Of a stretch of 64,000 nucleotides of DNA, positions 22,135-32,923 are shown piece by piece. A program made the translations under genes and the position numbers. Positions within the stretch are counted from its first letter, which is position 1, and each line of letters begins with the position of its first letter. The notes beneath the pieces were generated by a model that made no database searches, was not told the origin of the DNA, and saw only the letters and a program-made list of their open reading frames with translations. This DNA is from Poecilobothrus nobilitatus (lineage: Eukaryota > Arthropoda > Insecta > Diptera > Dolichopodidae): assembly GCA_947095535.1 (NCBI GenBank), contig OX352773.1:156587271-156651270 (forward strand). Direction: 5' to 3'.

Positions 22135-23545
22135 TATATGCTGCAAACAATATGGGTCAACCATACAAACGGCAATGACCATCATGAAACAGATTGTCCT
22201 AGGTAAAGTGGACAATGGAATTTCAATTTATGGATTCATTACTGAAAGAAATCTGAGGCAAATACATAGGTGGCGATGAATACCACGCTTAGAACAATGA
22301 CTAGTGCATTATCACATACCACTATGTATGCTCACTAATATGCCTTCAGTAATAGAAAGACGTAACATACTCGCAGTAACAGCTATAGCAAAAGCTCTAG
22401 CTGAAGAAACTCATCCGTCACACAATATACTACAGAAACAGTTCAAAACACTATAATAAATAAAATCTCATTTGCAACAGCCAAAGCATACATGTGCTTA
22501 AAACAAGTAAATATCCGGATACAAAGAAACACATCTAACCTAACACAGTGTACCACCGTGGACAATCAGCACAGACAAAATAAATAAGCAACCATAAGAA
22601 AGAGAGCACACCCATAGAAATGTACAGAAAGCTAGCGCCAGGAAAATTAAATATGCACCAAGGATTTGAAATACTATATACGGATTCTTCCAAATCGGTT
22701 GAAGGGGTTGCATATGCGATAACAACCAAAAACACCATTTTTCAAAATAATGCCTGTAGAAACCACAATTTTTGCGGCTGAAACAGAAGCTATTTCTCAA
22801 GCGGTGAAGATAGCAATTATGCAGATGAAAGATACACTAACCTTTACAGACAGTCTAAGTGCAGTCACTGCCATTAAAAATTTAAACAACCCTGAGACAG
22901 TATGTCGGGAAATAATAACAAAAATTAACACAGCCAATATCACAATTAAGGTAATCTGGATCTCCGGACACGTTGGCATTGAAGGCAACGAATTTTCAGA
23001 CAAGTCAGCAAGAGAAGCAATAAGAACACCATCAATAATCCAATATTCTAAACTGTTTTGCCAAATTAAAGCGCAGATAACCACACATAACACAGAACAA
23101 AAACAGAAACAACTTTAGCAACATCCATACATCCTTTCACCTCACAAGCACAAACTTTATGCATCTTTTGTGCAGAGCCACTTTCAATACGACGCATGCT
23201 TATGGTGTGTTCCAATTTCCATCCAAAGCCATCGTTGAAAATACTCAAGACAGAAAACAGCAGCCAGATAAGTCAAATCAAAGAAATATGCAGAAAGTTC
23301 TAGATATGGGAAAAATTATAAAAACGAAAATAGTCAAAATAGAAGAAAGTCTAATAACAATATTACATAAATAGGTTAAACGTCTAAAAAAGGATATAAC
23401 ATGCAATATAATAACAAGATTTTAGAAAATTTTTTAAACAATGTAAAATAAAACTCTTGCCACACCTGAAAGGGAAAGCCAGAGTTCTCTTTCCTACCAC
23501 ATGGTATGTGGTAGGAGAATGTTTTTAAATAAATAAATAAGCAAA
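22135..23545 (+). mobile_element. LINE 3' part (Jockey/I-like), decayed
   Basis: This is the end of a non-LTR retrotransposon. Around 22270-22450 are traces of the post-RT region ('TLRTMTSALSHTTMYA', then in another frame 'MPSVIERRNILAVTAIAKAL'). An RNase H domain follows (22660-23020), then a cysteine cluster (about 23160-23215). The 3' end carries a perfect 9-bp-arm hairpin CTACCACAT-GGT-ATGTGGTAG (23494-23514) and finishes in 'aaataaataaataa'. Frameshifts and stops show it is inactive. The reverse transcriptase and endonuclease are absent. Confidence 0.8.
22660..23118 (+). pseudogene. RNase H domain of the LINE, one frameshift
   Basis: RNase H cleaves RNA in RNA:DNA hybrids during retrotransposition. 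The first part, 'EILYTDSSKSVEGVAYAI', supplies the first catalytic Asp (codon 22683-22685). A one-base shift near 22740-22760 moves to a 122-codon frame from 22750 containing 'FAAETEAI' (Glu at 22780-22782), 'FTDSLSAV' (Asp at 22849-22851) and 'SGHVGIEGNEFSDKSA' (His, and final Asp at 22999-23001). All four D-E-D-D positions are therefore still readable. The start at 22750 is not a real start. In a third frame near 23159-23200, 'CIFCAEPLSIRRMLMVC' resembles the C-terminal cysteine motif of such elements, with Arg where His is usual. Confidence 0.85.
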
Positions 23546-23725
23546 ATAGGTATTTAATTCTAATTTTTTTTTTCAAAATTTTGTCCCAAAAAGATTTGGG
23601 TTTTTAAAGATTTTGATTTTCAATGCTTTAATTTATATATCAGAGGTGATCAAGATATCAGAGGCGATCCAAACTTTAAACGACATGATGAAAAAAAAAA
23701 TAGTATGTAGGTTAGGTACCCACAT
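23546..23725. other. Spacer between LINE and HL-B3
   Basis: A+T-rich, with a small duplication 'cagaggtgatc/cagaggcgatc' near 23641-23668. Nothing else seen. Confidence 0.5.
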
Positions 23726-25938
23726 ATTTTTATACCCGTATGAACTATGTTCAAGGGTATAATAAATTTGCCATTACGTTTGTGACACCTTAAAGGAGTC
23801 GAGCTAGATATAGTGTCAAAGGTATGGATCGGCTCAGAATCGAATTCTGAGTCGATTAAGCCATGTACGTCCGTCCGTCCGTCCGTCCGCACGATAACTC
23901 AAAAAATAAAGGAGCTAGGGGGCTGAAATTTTTTTTACGTCACTTTTGCAAAATTGTTAGTTTTGCTATTTAAATCCAACATTTTCGGTCGGCGGGTTCG
24001 AGTAGCTGCCATACAACTTCTATCTTTATATAGAAATAACTCAGTATCTATTCAAGCTAGGTTTCTGAAATTTTGCAAATGATGATCAAGTTTTATGGCA
24101 ACAACTTCTATAAAATTTGGTTGTGCTGGTGCAGCGCGTTCGGGTAGCTGCCATACAACTTCTCCGTTTAAATGAGAATAACTCAGTGTTTATTGAAGCT
24201 AGGAACCTGAAATTTAGTAAAGAGGTGTCGAGTTACATGCCAACAACTTTTGTAAATTTGGTTGGTCTAGAGCAGCCGGTTCAGACTTCTTGCACCTCTT
24301 GGAACCTAATGAAGCTAGGCGTCTGAAATTTTGCAAATGATGATCAAGTTTTATGGCAACAACTTTTGTAAAATTTGGTTGTGGTGGTGCGGCGGGTTCG
24401 GGTAGCTGCCATACAACTTATCCGGTTAAATGAGAATAACTCAGTGTTTATTGAAGCTAGGAATCTGAAATTTAGTAAAGAAGTGTCGAGTTATATGCCA
24501 ACAACTTTTGTAAAATTTGTTTGGCCTAGAACAGCCGGTTCAGGCTTCTTGCACCTCTTGGAAGTTAATAAAGCTAGGCGTCTGAAATCTTGCAAATGAT
24601 GATCAAGTTTTATGGCAACAACTTCTACAAAATTTGGTTGTGCTGGTGCGACGGGTTCGGGTAGCTGCCATACAAAATCTCTTTTTAAATGAAAAGAACT
24701 CAGTGTCCCTCCGCACGATAACTCAAAAAATAGAGGAGCTAGGAGGCTGAAAATTTTTTTACGTCACTTTTGTAAAATTGTTAGTTTTGCTATTTAACTC
24801 CAGCATTTTCTGTCCCCGGCTTCGGGTAGCTGCCATACAACGTCTTTCTTTAAATAGAAATAACCCAGTGTCTGTTCAATCTAGGTATCTGAAATTTTGC
24901 GAATGATGATCAAGTTTTATGGCAACAACTTCTGCAAAATTTGGTTGTGGTGGTGTGACGGGTTCGGGTAGCTGCCATACAAAATTTCTTTTTAAATGAA
25001 AGAACTCAGTGTCCGTCCGCACTATAACTCAAAAAATAGAGGAGCTAGGAGGCTGAAAATTTTTTTACGTTACTTTTGTAAAATTGTTAGTTTTGCTATT
25101 TAACTCCAGCATTTTCGGCCGCCGGGTTCGAGTAGCTGCCATACAACGTCTTTCTTTAAATGGAAATAACCCAGTGTCTGTTCAATCTAGGTATCTGCAA
25201 TTTTGCGAATGATGATCAAGTTTTATGGCAACAACTTCTACAAAATTTGGTTGTGGTGGTGCGACGGGTTCGGGTAGCTGCCATACAACTTCTCTTTTTA
25301 AATGAAAATAACTCAGTGTCCGTCCGCACGATAACTCAAAAAATAAAGGAGTTAGGAGGCTGAAATTTTTTTTACGTCACTTTTACAAAATTGTTAGTTT
25401 TGCTATTTAACTCCAGCATTTTCGGCCGCCGGGTTCGAGTAGCTGCCATACAACTTCTTTCTTTAAATGGAAATAACCCAGTGTCTGTTCAATCTAGGTA
25501 TCTGAAATTTTGCAAATGATGATCGAGTTTTATGGCAACAACTTCTGTAAAATTTTGTTGTGATGATATGACGGGTTCGGATAGTTGCCATACAACTTCT
25601 CTTTTTAAATGAAAATAACTCAGTGTCTATTGAAGCTAGCTATCTGAAATTTAGTGAGAAAGTGTCGAGTTGCATGCCAAAAACTTTTGTAAAATTTGAA
25701 TGGTGTAAAGCAGCCGGTTCAGGCTTTTTGCATTTCTTGGAACTTAATGAAGCTAGGCGCAATAGATTCGGGTAGCTATCATACAACTCCACAATTTACA
25801 TAAATATATCTCTGTAGTTCGGTACTAAAACTCTGAATGTTTTTAAAAGATGATCAAGTTTTATAGAAACAGGATATATTACGTTCATACGGGTATCCGA
25901 GAGTTGACACAGTCTACTCTACTGCACTCTTCCTCGTT
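23726..25938 (+). mobile_element. HL-B element, complete, short array (copy B3)
   Basis: A 2.2-kb element with the same ends as B2: ATACCCGTATGAAC at 23732-23745, the 3' subTIR near 25886, and CCTCGTT at 25932-25938. It has five GTCC units against about seven in B2, and three 307-bp-type units ('gcacgataac' or variant at 24713, 25019 and 25326; spacings 306 and 307). Outside the array the alignment with B2 is nearly base-for-base, including the 259-type block. The length difference of about 936 bp is close to three array units. Confidence 0.9.
24713..25632 (+). repeat. Three 307-bp tandem units inside HL-B3
   Basis: Units start at 24713, 25019 and 25326. The first interval is 306 bp because one A is missing in 'gaaagaact'. 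The first unit carries the CTGTCCCCGG variant and the other two CGGCCGCCGG. Confidence 0.9.
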
Positions 25939-26271
25939 AAAGTATTTTTTTTAATTCTTGTCATGATTTTAATTGAAAAATAAAAAAAAGCACCATTGTA
26001 TCTTAACATTTTTTAAATTTAATTAAAAATGCAAAAAAATTAATCATAATATTATTATCATTTTTATTTATTCAAATATAATTTATGTATTTCTTGCTAA
26101 ATTTTTATTTTTGAAAAGTACATTTTTTCAGTTTTCTTAGAATAGAATTGAAATTTATTTTTAAAATCAAAGAAAAAATTAAATATTATTTTGTTTGTTT
26201 TTTTTTGTTTTTTTGTTCTTGAATCTTTTAAATTTTATTTAGGTATTTCCTTTTGTTTTATTTTTTATATT
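25939..26271. other. A+T-rich spacer
   Basis: T-runs and A-runs only; no feature recognised. Confidence 0.5.
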
Positions 26272-27575
26272 TTTAGCACATTTCCAAAAAAATGTGCTTA
26301 TTAGTTTCACTCTGTCCGTCCGTCCGTCCGTCTGTTTACAAAACTTCTACACCGTTAAAGCTATAGAAAAAAAATTTTAACCATGGGTAGGTCTCATAAA
26401 AAAAATAATTTTGTGGAACAACTTTTTCATGTAGCCCCCCCCATTACGGAGCTACAGTCCCTCAAACTTTGAAAAAGCCCTATTTTTAATTGCATGTATC
26501 TTATGTTCTGCTTAAGATTTTTTCAATCCGAAAACGTCATGCGACAGGTATTTTTTTTCAAATTTGTAAATTGATATAAAAATTAATTTTATAAATAATA
26601 ATTTTTTTAAATTTAGTATTTAAATTTACCGTTATGTGAAAACCAAATTTTGCATGATTTTTCTACTTTCATAACTCCAACACGCTTTTAGATAGAGCCT
26701 TGAAATTTTGAGGCAAGAAAGAACTTTTAGAATTAGTATAAGTTTGCTCAGAAAATTTTTTTGGACCTCCTCCTGTTTATGAGCTATTAGGGCTTAAAAA
26801 TTGAAAATTTGCTATTTTTAAACACCTGTAACTTAGACACCTGTACACATTTTACTTCTGCAAGATATAAGAATTAAAGCTACAGTAATATATTTTTACA
26901 TGTGTTAAAGGTTTATTTTAGTTGTAAAGGGTTCCAAAGTTGCAGCTCTTCAAAATTGCGAAAAAGCCCCATTTTCAGATGTATATATCTCAAGCTCTGC
27001 GTAATAGTTTTGCAATCTAAAACCGCCAGAAGATCGAAAATTTTATTATCTATATAAAACAATGTCAAAATTATGTGATATTTTGTAATTTACGATTTAA
27101 ATTTACCGTTATGTGAAAACCATATTTTGCATGATTTTTCTACTTTCATAACTCCGGCACACTTCTAGATAGAGGCTTGAAATTTTCAGACAAGAAAGAA
27201 CTTTTGGAATTAGTATAAGTTTCCTCAGAAAATTTTTTGGTTGCTCCCCCTCTTTAAGAGTTATTACGCCTCAAAAATTGAAAATTTGCTATTTTTAGGC
27301 ACCTGTAACTTAAGCACCTGTACAAATTTTTCTTCGGCAAGACATAAAAATTAAAGCTTCGATAATATATTTTTACGTTTGTTAACGGCTTTTCTTAGTT
27401 ATATAGGGTTTCGGCCTTACAGCCTCTCAAAATTCCAGAAAAGTCCTATTTTCACATTTTTTCGTATTACATGAAATTTTCAAATTTTTGTGCAAGTCAC
27501 ACTTCTAAACAGTTTGTATTGAGTTTTGAAAATGTGCGCTTTTAAAAACCGTTGGTTTACATTCTACCTTGTTTA
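26272..27575 (+). mobile_element. HL-D element, complete with two core units (copy D3)
   Basis: The 5' subTIR GCACATTTCCAAAA (26276-26289) forms a hairpin with the following AATGTGC. A GTCC tract lies near 26314-26334. The core has two units: 'atttaccgttatgtgaaaacc' begins at 26624 and 27101, a period of 477 bp. The 3' subTIR TTTTGAAAATGTGC (27524-27537) has one mismatch. The 3' hairpin AAACC-GTT-GGTTT (27546-27558) and terminus CTTGTTT (27568-27574) follow. No protein is encoded. Confidence 0.9.
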
Positions 27576-28363
27576 AAATAATTTCAAGGAAAATTTTTTT
27601 ATGGAAAAATATTTTTATATTAGATCTTTTAAATTATTAAATTGCCTTATACCAAATTTTTTGTTCTTTTGTTTTTATGTTTCTAATAAAAAAGTTTTGG
27701 GAAAATTAATTTTTTTTTTTATTATGAGAAAAAATAATTTTTCAGACTTATTTTAATAAGTAATAAATATTTTTTTTTGTGCTTCCTGTAATTTGCTCTA
27801 ATAATGTATATTATGAATATAAAAAAGTAACATGATGATCAAATTGCCTTATGAATCTTTTTGTTTTTGTTGTTTTTTTTTTTTTTTACTTTCTTAATTA
27901 ACTTTTACCTTAAGTTTGCTTTTTTGAGAGTTTAAAGTTGATTGCATTTAAAAATATTTTACATTAAAAATTTTCAAAAATTTACAAAATGAATTTTTGG
28001 ATTTAATAATGCTGTCTGTTTTCAGTATAAAGATTTTAGAATTTAGTAATATCCTATAGGTACATATTTTAATGTCAAATTTAGGTCAATGTATTATAGC
28101 TGTTCTAAAGCTTAAAACATACATTTACATGTCATTTAAGAAGAAAAACAATAATTTATATATAGGTACCTATTCGCAATTTTGTTTAAAACAAAAACTG
28201 CGATTCATCATCAACTTTTTAAATAGGTATAGGTAACATTTTTTGTAATGATTTTATTTTTCTTTTGTTAAGGAGACGTACGAGTAAGTTGGGAGTGAAT
28301 AAATTTAATCTTCTGAGATTTGCATATTAATATCATTAATTATTTTTTTCTTTTTAAATGCAT
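27576..28363. other. A+T-rich stretch, nothing recognised
   Basis: Homopolymer-rich; no tandem structure or open frame of note. Confidence 0.5.
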
Positions 28364-28882
28364 ATTTTTAGTACATTACCAGCAAAAATTTAAATTATGC
28401 TTATTAGATTTACTCTATTCTTCAATCAGGAATAAAAATTCAAGCAATAAATAAAAAGATTTTGCTTCCTTTGTATCTCCGACCCGCTTTTAGTTAGAAC
28501 TTTGCAAATAAAAGAGAAGAATGAAGAACTGTCACATTTAGCATAAGTTATATCAGAAAATTTGTTTACACAAACCCCTGTTTAGAAGTTATTAGGAACC
28601 AGTGAACATTTTTTCAAAGAAAACCCTACAATTTACAGCTTTCACATTATCTTTTTTCATAGGTATTGTGTTAACAACTTTTCCTATTTATATAGGGTTT
28701 TCTAAAATTGAAAAAAATGTTTCTCAGACTTTAATTTTAATTTGTCTTAGAAGGATATTATAAAAATCTTAGAAAATTACAAAAACACTTAGATACTACC
28801 ACTAAAGTCATAACATTCTACACTGTTTTTATTATCTTTTGGAAATTAAGAACCTTTAAAATCCTTTAGTTTTACATAAGTA
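28364..28882 (+). mobile_element. HL-D element, old and diverged (copy D9)
   Basis: It starts 'tagtacattaccagcaaaaa' (a decayed subTIR) and continues 'atgcttattagatttactct' as in HL-D, but the GTCC tract is lost. The end is recognisable from 'tcttttggaaatt' and 'cctttagttttacat', in the same order as the HL-D 3' end. Alignment is by eye and patchy. Confidence 0.55.
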
Positions 28883-30817
28883 CTTAGCTTTTTTGATTGG
28901 TGGTAATATTTTCAAATCCTTGGTTTTTTTAAGCCTTTTGTTTAGTTCAAGTGTACTTTTCTTAGTGAATTTGCAAGCCCTTGGTTTTAAAACAGTAAGA
29001 GAAGATAACATTTAATAGAAATACCACTTTATGAGCTTTGAAACTCATTTTACAGAAATTTCATAGGTACGTATGTCCTAGGAACAAAGAGATATGCCAA
29101 TTTATTTGATTTCGATTGATTATTTAGGGTTGTTGTTTGCATTTAATTTGAAATTTGATTTTAGATTAATTGATAAATTGATAAAAAAGTCTGCTTGATT
29201 GATTGATTGATAAAAAAGTCTTTAAATTTCTGATTATTAAAATCATAAAAACGATTTAATTATTTTATAAACAAACTGTTATCAACCCTATTGATGTTTA
29301 GACTTAATTAGAAAATTAAGAAAATTTTGTTAGAAATTTTTTATTAATAATAAATTTTTTTTTTTTTTTAATTTAGTTTTTCCTTTTTCTATAATTAAGA
29401 TATTTACACTCTTATGAAAGTTTTGGCATATTTTTAATATAAAAATTTCAGCTTTTTTTAAGTTTATTTAAAAAAGAAAACCAGAACCATATGCAGGAAT
29501 ATAAGAATATTTAATGAATGCATATTAAATTAAGTGTCAAAAATGTTATTAAAGAACGTCAATTACGTCAAAAATCAACTACCCAAAAAAAAAACTAAAA
29601 CAAAAAATTTTTGAAAAAGTCAAAAAAAGTAATAAAAATAACCGAAAAATTTGGAAATTTTTGCAAAAAAAAAAAAAAAAAACTTTATATAGGTATTTGT
29701 TTACTTAGGGAAAAAACTCTTTGAGATATTTAAGATTTTGTTCTTTTTTTTGTTATGTAAAAAAAGTATGCTAAGTTTTGAATATAAATGTAGGAAAAGT
29801 TTTTTCCCAAAACAAAAAAAAAATGTTTTTACCATTATGATATCAAAAAGTTTTCTAAAAACTGAAAAGGATAAAATATAATATTATATTACTATAAAAA
29901 ACTAATATTTAGCATAGGTATTATAAAAGTCCTATTGATGTGATGGTAGTAATAGTAGAAAAATATTTTAAAATCTATTTTTTCTGGTTCTTTATTGTAA
30001 AAAAAGAACAACAACAATAATAAAATATGAAATTTTTTGCATTTTTTGATGATGTATAAAATGATGAGGAGTTGGATATTATATCAAAAAACTTTTTTAA
30101 AAGTCTTTTTATTACATACAAATAATAAATAAATTTTTTTTTATTATTATTATAATTTTAAGTTTCTGCACAATTACTAGTTTAATAAAATCGTTTGGTT
30201 AATATGTTACAGTCAAAGTACAAAATTTTAAAATGTGTAAGGTTTATTTTATGATGTATGTATGTAAGTAAAAAATTGATGTTAAGAGATTTTGATCAAA
30301 AAAAAAAACAAAACAATGTCTATGTTTAAAACAGGATAATTACAAATACTTTAAGTTAATTATATTTTTTAAAGGGGGGTTTCTCGAATATGCTTTTAAT
30401 GTAACTTTTGATTAAAGATTTGATTTTAAAGATCACTTAAGTGCCTTTTTTTTTTAAAGTCAATTTCACTAATTCAGGTTTTGTGAAATAATTGATTAAC
30501 TAAGGTTTTTTGAATTTTAAGATTTTTGAAATATGTACCTAATTACCTACTCGTTAAGCATCGTTAATTTTTTTTTAGTATTAACACATTTTGTGTATCA
30601 ACAATAATAATAGGAAGAAGAATTTCTGTCGAAAAGGCGAGAATTTGTTTAAAAACAACTTTGAATATCAAATTATGTATTTATAATGTGGTTATGGCTA
30701 GAATATAATTATAATGAAGTTAATTTTAAGTTAAAAATATTTTAGAATTGAAATTATTAAAAACACAAAAGAATAACAGAAAAGTCATTTCCGGTGTTTC
30801 TTAATGAGTACGTGTTA
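28883..30817. other. A+T-rich stretch, small local duplication
   Basis: Around 29175-29222, 'gataaaaaagtct' occurs twice around a (TTGA)n run. No gene or family recognised; A and T homopolymers dominate. Confidence 0.5.
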
Positions 30818-31008
30818 GTAAACAAAATCTTTTTTTTTTAATGCATGTCTCTGCCACATAAATGTGAACAGGAAATTTCCTATTCAGGCGTGGCTGTAAA
30901 TGTCGTAAGGGTGAATAACTCCTACGGCGTGTTTGGGATTCGAACCCACACTCCCTCGGTATTTTATACGCTCTTACCCAATAGGCCACCGAGGCCCCGT
31001 AAACAAAT
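30818..31008 (-). mobile_element. tRNA-derived SINE, type S2, with target-site duplication
   Basis: On the minus strand the head starts GGGGCCTCGGTGGCC at 30998 and the tail is the T-run at 30831-30839. The A box TGGCCTATTGG and B box GGTTCGAATCC (30936-30946) both fit consensus exactly. The flanks GTAAACAAAAT (30818-30828) and GTAAACAAAT (30999-31008) form an imperfect target-site duplication. It is close to the 4785-5001 copy. Confidence 0.92.
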
Positions 31009-31720
31009 TATGTAGTAACTATAACTAAACTATCAAAATTAAGTAGTTATCTGAAAATAGTATTAGGGATTCCTAATACGGAGAGAACTCTAAGGCAAAT
31101 TACGAAAAAGAATCTATATCGGAAGAATCTTCAGAATACATACAAAGGTATATTTAAATACAACAAATTTAATTGAACTGGAAGCAAAGAACTATTATAA
31201 AAGCATTTGAAACGAAAATAAATAAATTATTTGCAAATTTTTGAAATAGAATTTGATTAGTTTCAGTATGAAATCAATGGGTTATTGGAAATAATAACGG
31301 AATAAAACCAAAAAACCTAGGCTATTAATTTTAATAATAAGATAACTTAAAGATATCCAACACCTTTTAAAATTGCGTGTAAATTAAAATCACGCAATTC
31401 ATTCTTTAACCCAACTTCCTATGACCAGGCAGTACAGTAGTACTAAAGCTCGTATAATCTATTGTTTGGTCAAAAAAAAAGAGGTGGTGTTTAGTGTGTT
31501 AAAGTCCCACACACTCATAGAGGAATCCAGCTCATTTTCACTCCTCTATAGTGTCTTTTGATGATTCCCTCCTTCCCTCGCAAAAAAAAAATAAATAAAA
31601 TAAATGGTTTTCGTATACGTTATTGCATTTTATATTTTTAATTCTTAACTTAAATTCAATTATTTTTTTTTTAATATTCTTTAAATATTTTTGAAAATAA
31701 TGATAATAATATTGATATAC
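31009..31720. other. A+T-rich stretch with a possible retroposed tail
   Basis: At 31470-31605 a less A+T-rich segment ('gtgtgttaaagtcccacac', then 'ccctccttccctcgc') ends in A-run plus AAATAAATAAAATAAAT. This looks like the 3' end of a retroposon, but no head or target-site duplication was found. Confidence 0.35.
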
Positions 31721-32923
31721 ATTTTTATACCCTACACATGAAGTATAGGGTATATTAACTTTGGTATGGTGTTTGTAACCACCAAAAGGAAGCGAGTTAG
31801 GTATAGACATGTATATATATTCTGAATCAGGATCACCTCCTGAGTCGATTTAGCGATGTCCGTCCGTCCATCCGTCCGTACGCACGATAACTTAAAAAAT
31901 AATGATGCTATCTTGATGAAATTTATACTGTAAGTTAACAATGACTAAGGTAAGGCGGGGATTGTAAATGGGCGAAATCGGACCATGCGTTCGAATACCT
32001 CCATTACAACTTTCAAAACCGAATACGCATATCTTCGAAATTAATAAAGATAGAAACTTAAAATTTTGTACGAGGGTGTGTTTTCCTGAATCCCTGATAT
32101 CCCTAAAATTTGAGATGAATTGGAGTGGTTGTTCGGGTACCTCCCATACAAATCCCAAAACCGAACAAGCATATATTCGAAATTAATAAAGATAGAAACT
32201 TCAAATTTAGTACTAGGGTGTTGTTTCTTGAATCTTTGATTTGTCTAAAATTTCAGATGAATTGGAATGGTTGTTCGGGTACCTCCCATACAACTCCCAA
32301 AACCGAACAAGCATATCTTCGAAATTAATAAAGATAGGAACTTCAAATTTGATACGAGGGTGCTGTTTCCTAAATCCCTGATTTGCCTAAAATTTGAGAT
32401 GAAGTGGAGTGGTCTTTCGGGTACCTTCCATACAACTCCCAAAACCGAACAAACATATCTTTGAAATTAATAAATATATAAACTTCAAATTTGGTACTAG
32501 GGTGTTGTTTCCTGAATTCCTGATTTGTCTAAAATTTAAGATGAATTAGAATGGTTGTTCGGGTATCTGCCACACAACTCCTAAGACCAAACAAGCATAT
32601 CTTCGAAATTAATAAATATATAAACTTGAAATTTGATATAACAATGTTCTACCCTGTTGATGTCTCTAAAATTTGAGATGAATTGGGGTGGTGGTCCGCG
32701 TGCCTTCACACACTTCTCAAGACCTAACAAGCATATTTTCGAATTTAATAAAGATAGAAATCTGAAATTTTGTACAAAGGTTGTAAAAGCATTTATTGTT
32801 TTAGCTTAGTTATATTAAATACCTAACTAAAATAACTTATGGATTTTTAATTTAATTTGAAATTTTTAGGTGTAGGGTATAAATAAGTCGGTTGCATCGA
32901 CTTACGGTTACTTTTACTTGTTT
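31721..32923 (+). mobile_element. HL-C element, complete (copy C1)
   Basis: This 1.2-kb element shows the shared plan most clearly. The subTIRs TTATACCCTACAC (31725-31737) and GTGTAGGGTATAA (32870-32882) are perfect over 13 bp. The 5' hairpin pairs TATACCCTA with TAGGGTATA around an 11-nt loop. 'gatcacctcctgagtcgatt' precedes a GTCC tract (31858-31880). The core is a 142-bp array. The 3' hairpin is AAGTCG-GTTGCAT-CGACTT (32885-32903), and the terminus is CTTGTTT. The pre-GTCC block is, from memory, very like that of fly mini-me/DINE-type repeats. No coding capacity. Confidence 0.9.
32041..32760 (+). repeat. Six tandem units of 142 bp inside HL-C
   Basis: 'ttaataaa' or its variant falls at 32041, 32183, 32325, 32467, 32609 and 32745: four exact 142-bp steps, then 136. 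Each unit has a 'gttcgggtacctcccatacaa' type phrase matching the HL-B 'ttcgggtagctgccatacaa' phrase. Unit length also equals the longer half of the HL-B 259-bp unit, which suggests common descent. Open frames of 65-88 codons recur in the units, but 142 is not a multiple of 3. Confidence 0.9.

Noticed and set aside
22750..23118. Stand-alone RNase H gene
   Set aside because: Part of the domain lies upstream in another frame, and flanking sequence is LINE-like; a pseudogene fragment.
17731..25938. CRISPR-like array in the 307-bp repeats
   Set aside because: Units are contiguous and homologous throughout, with no unique spacers, and the DNA is eukaryotic.
17731..25938. Segmental duplication containing B2 and B3
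   Set aside because: Sequence outside both elements does not match on either side, so independent insertion explains the pair better.
31968..32464. Overlapping 65-88 codon frames on both strands as genes
   Set aside because: They recur with the 142-bp units of HL-C and change frame between units.
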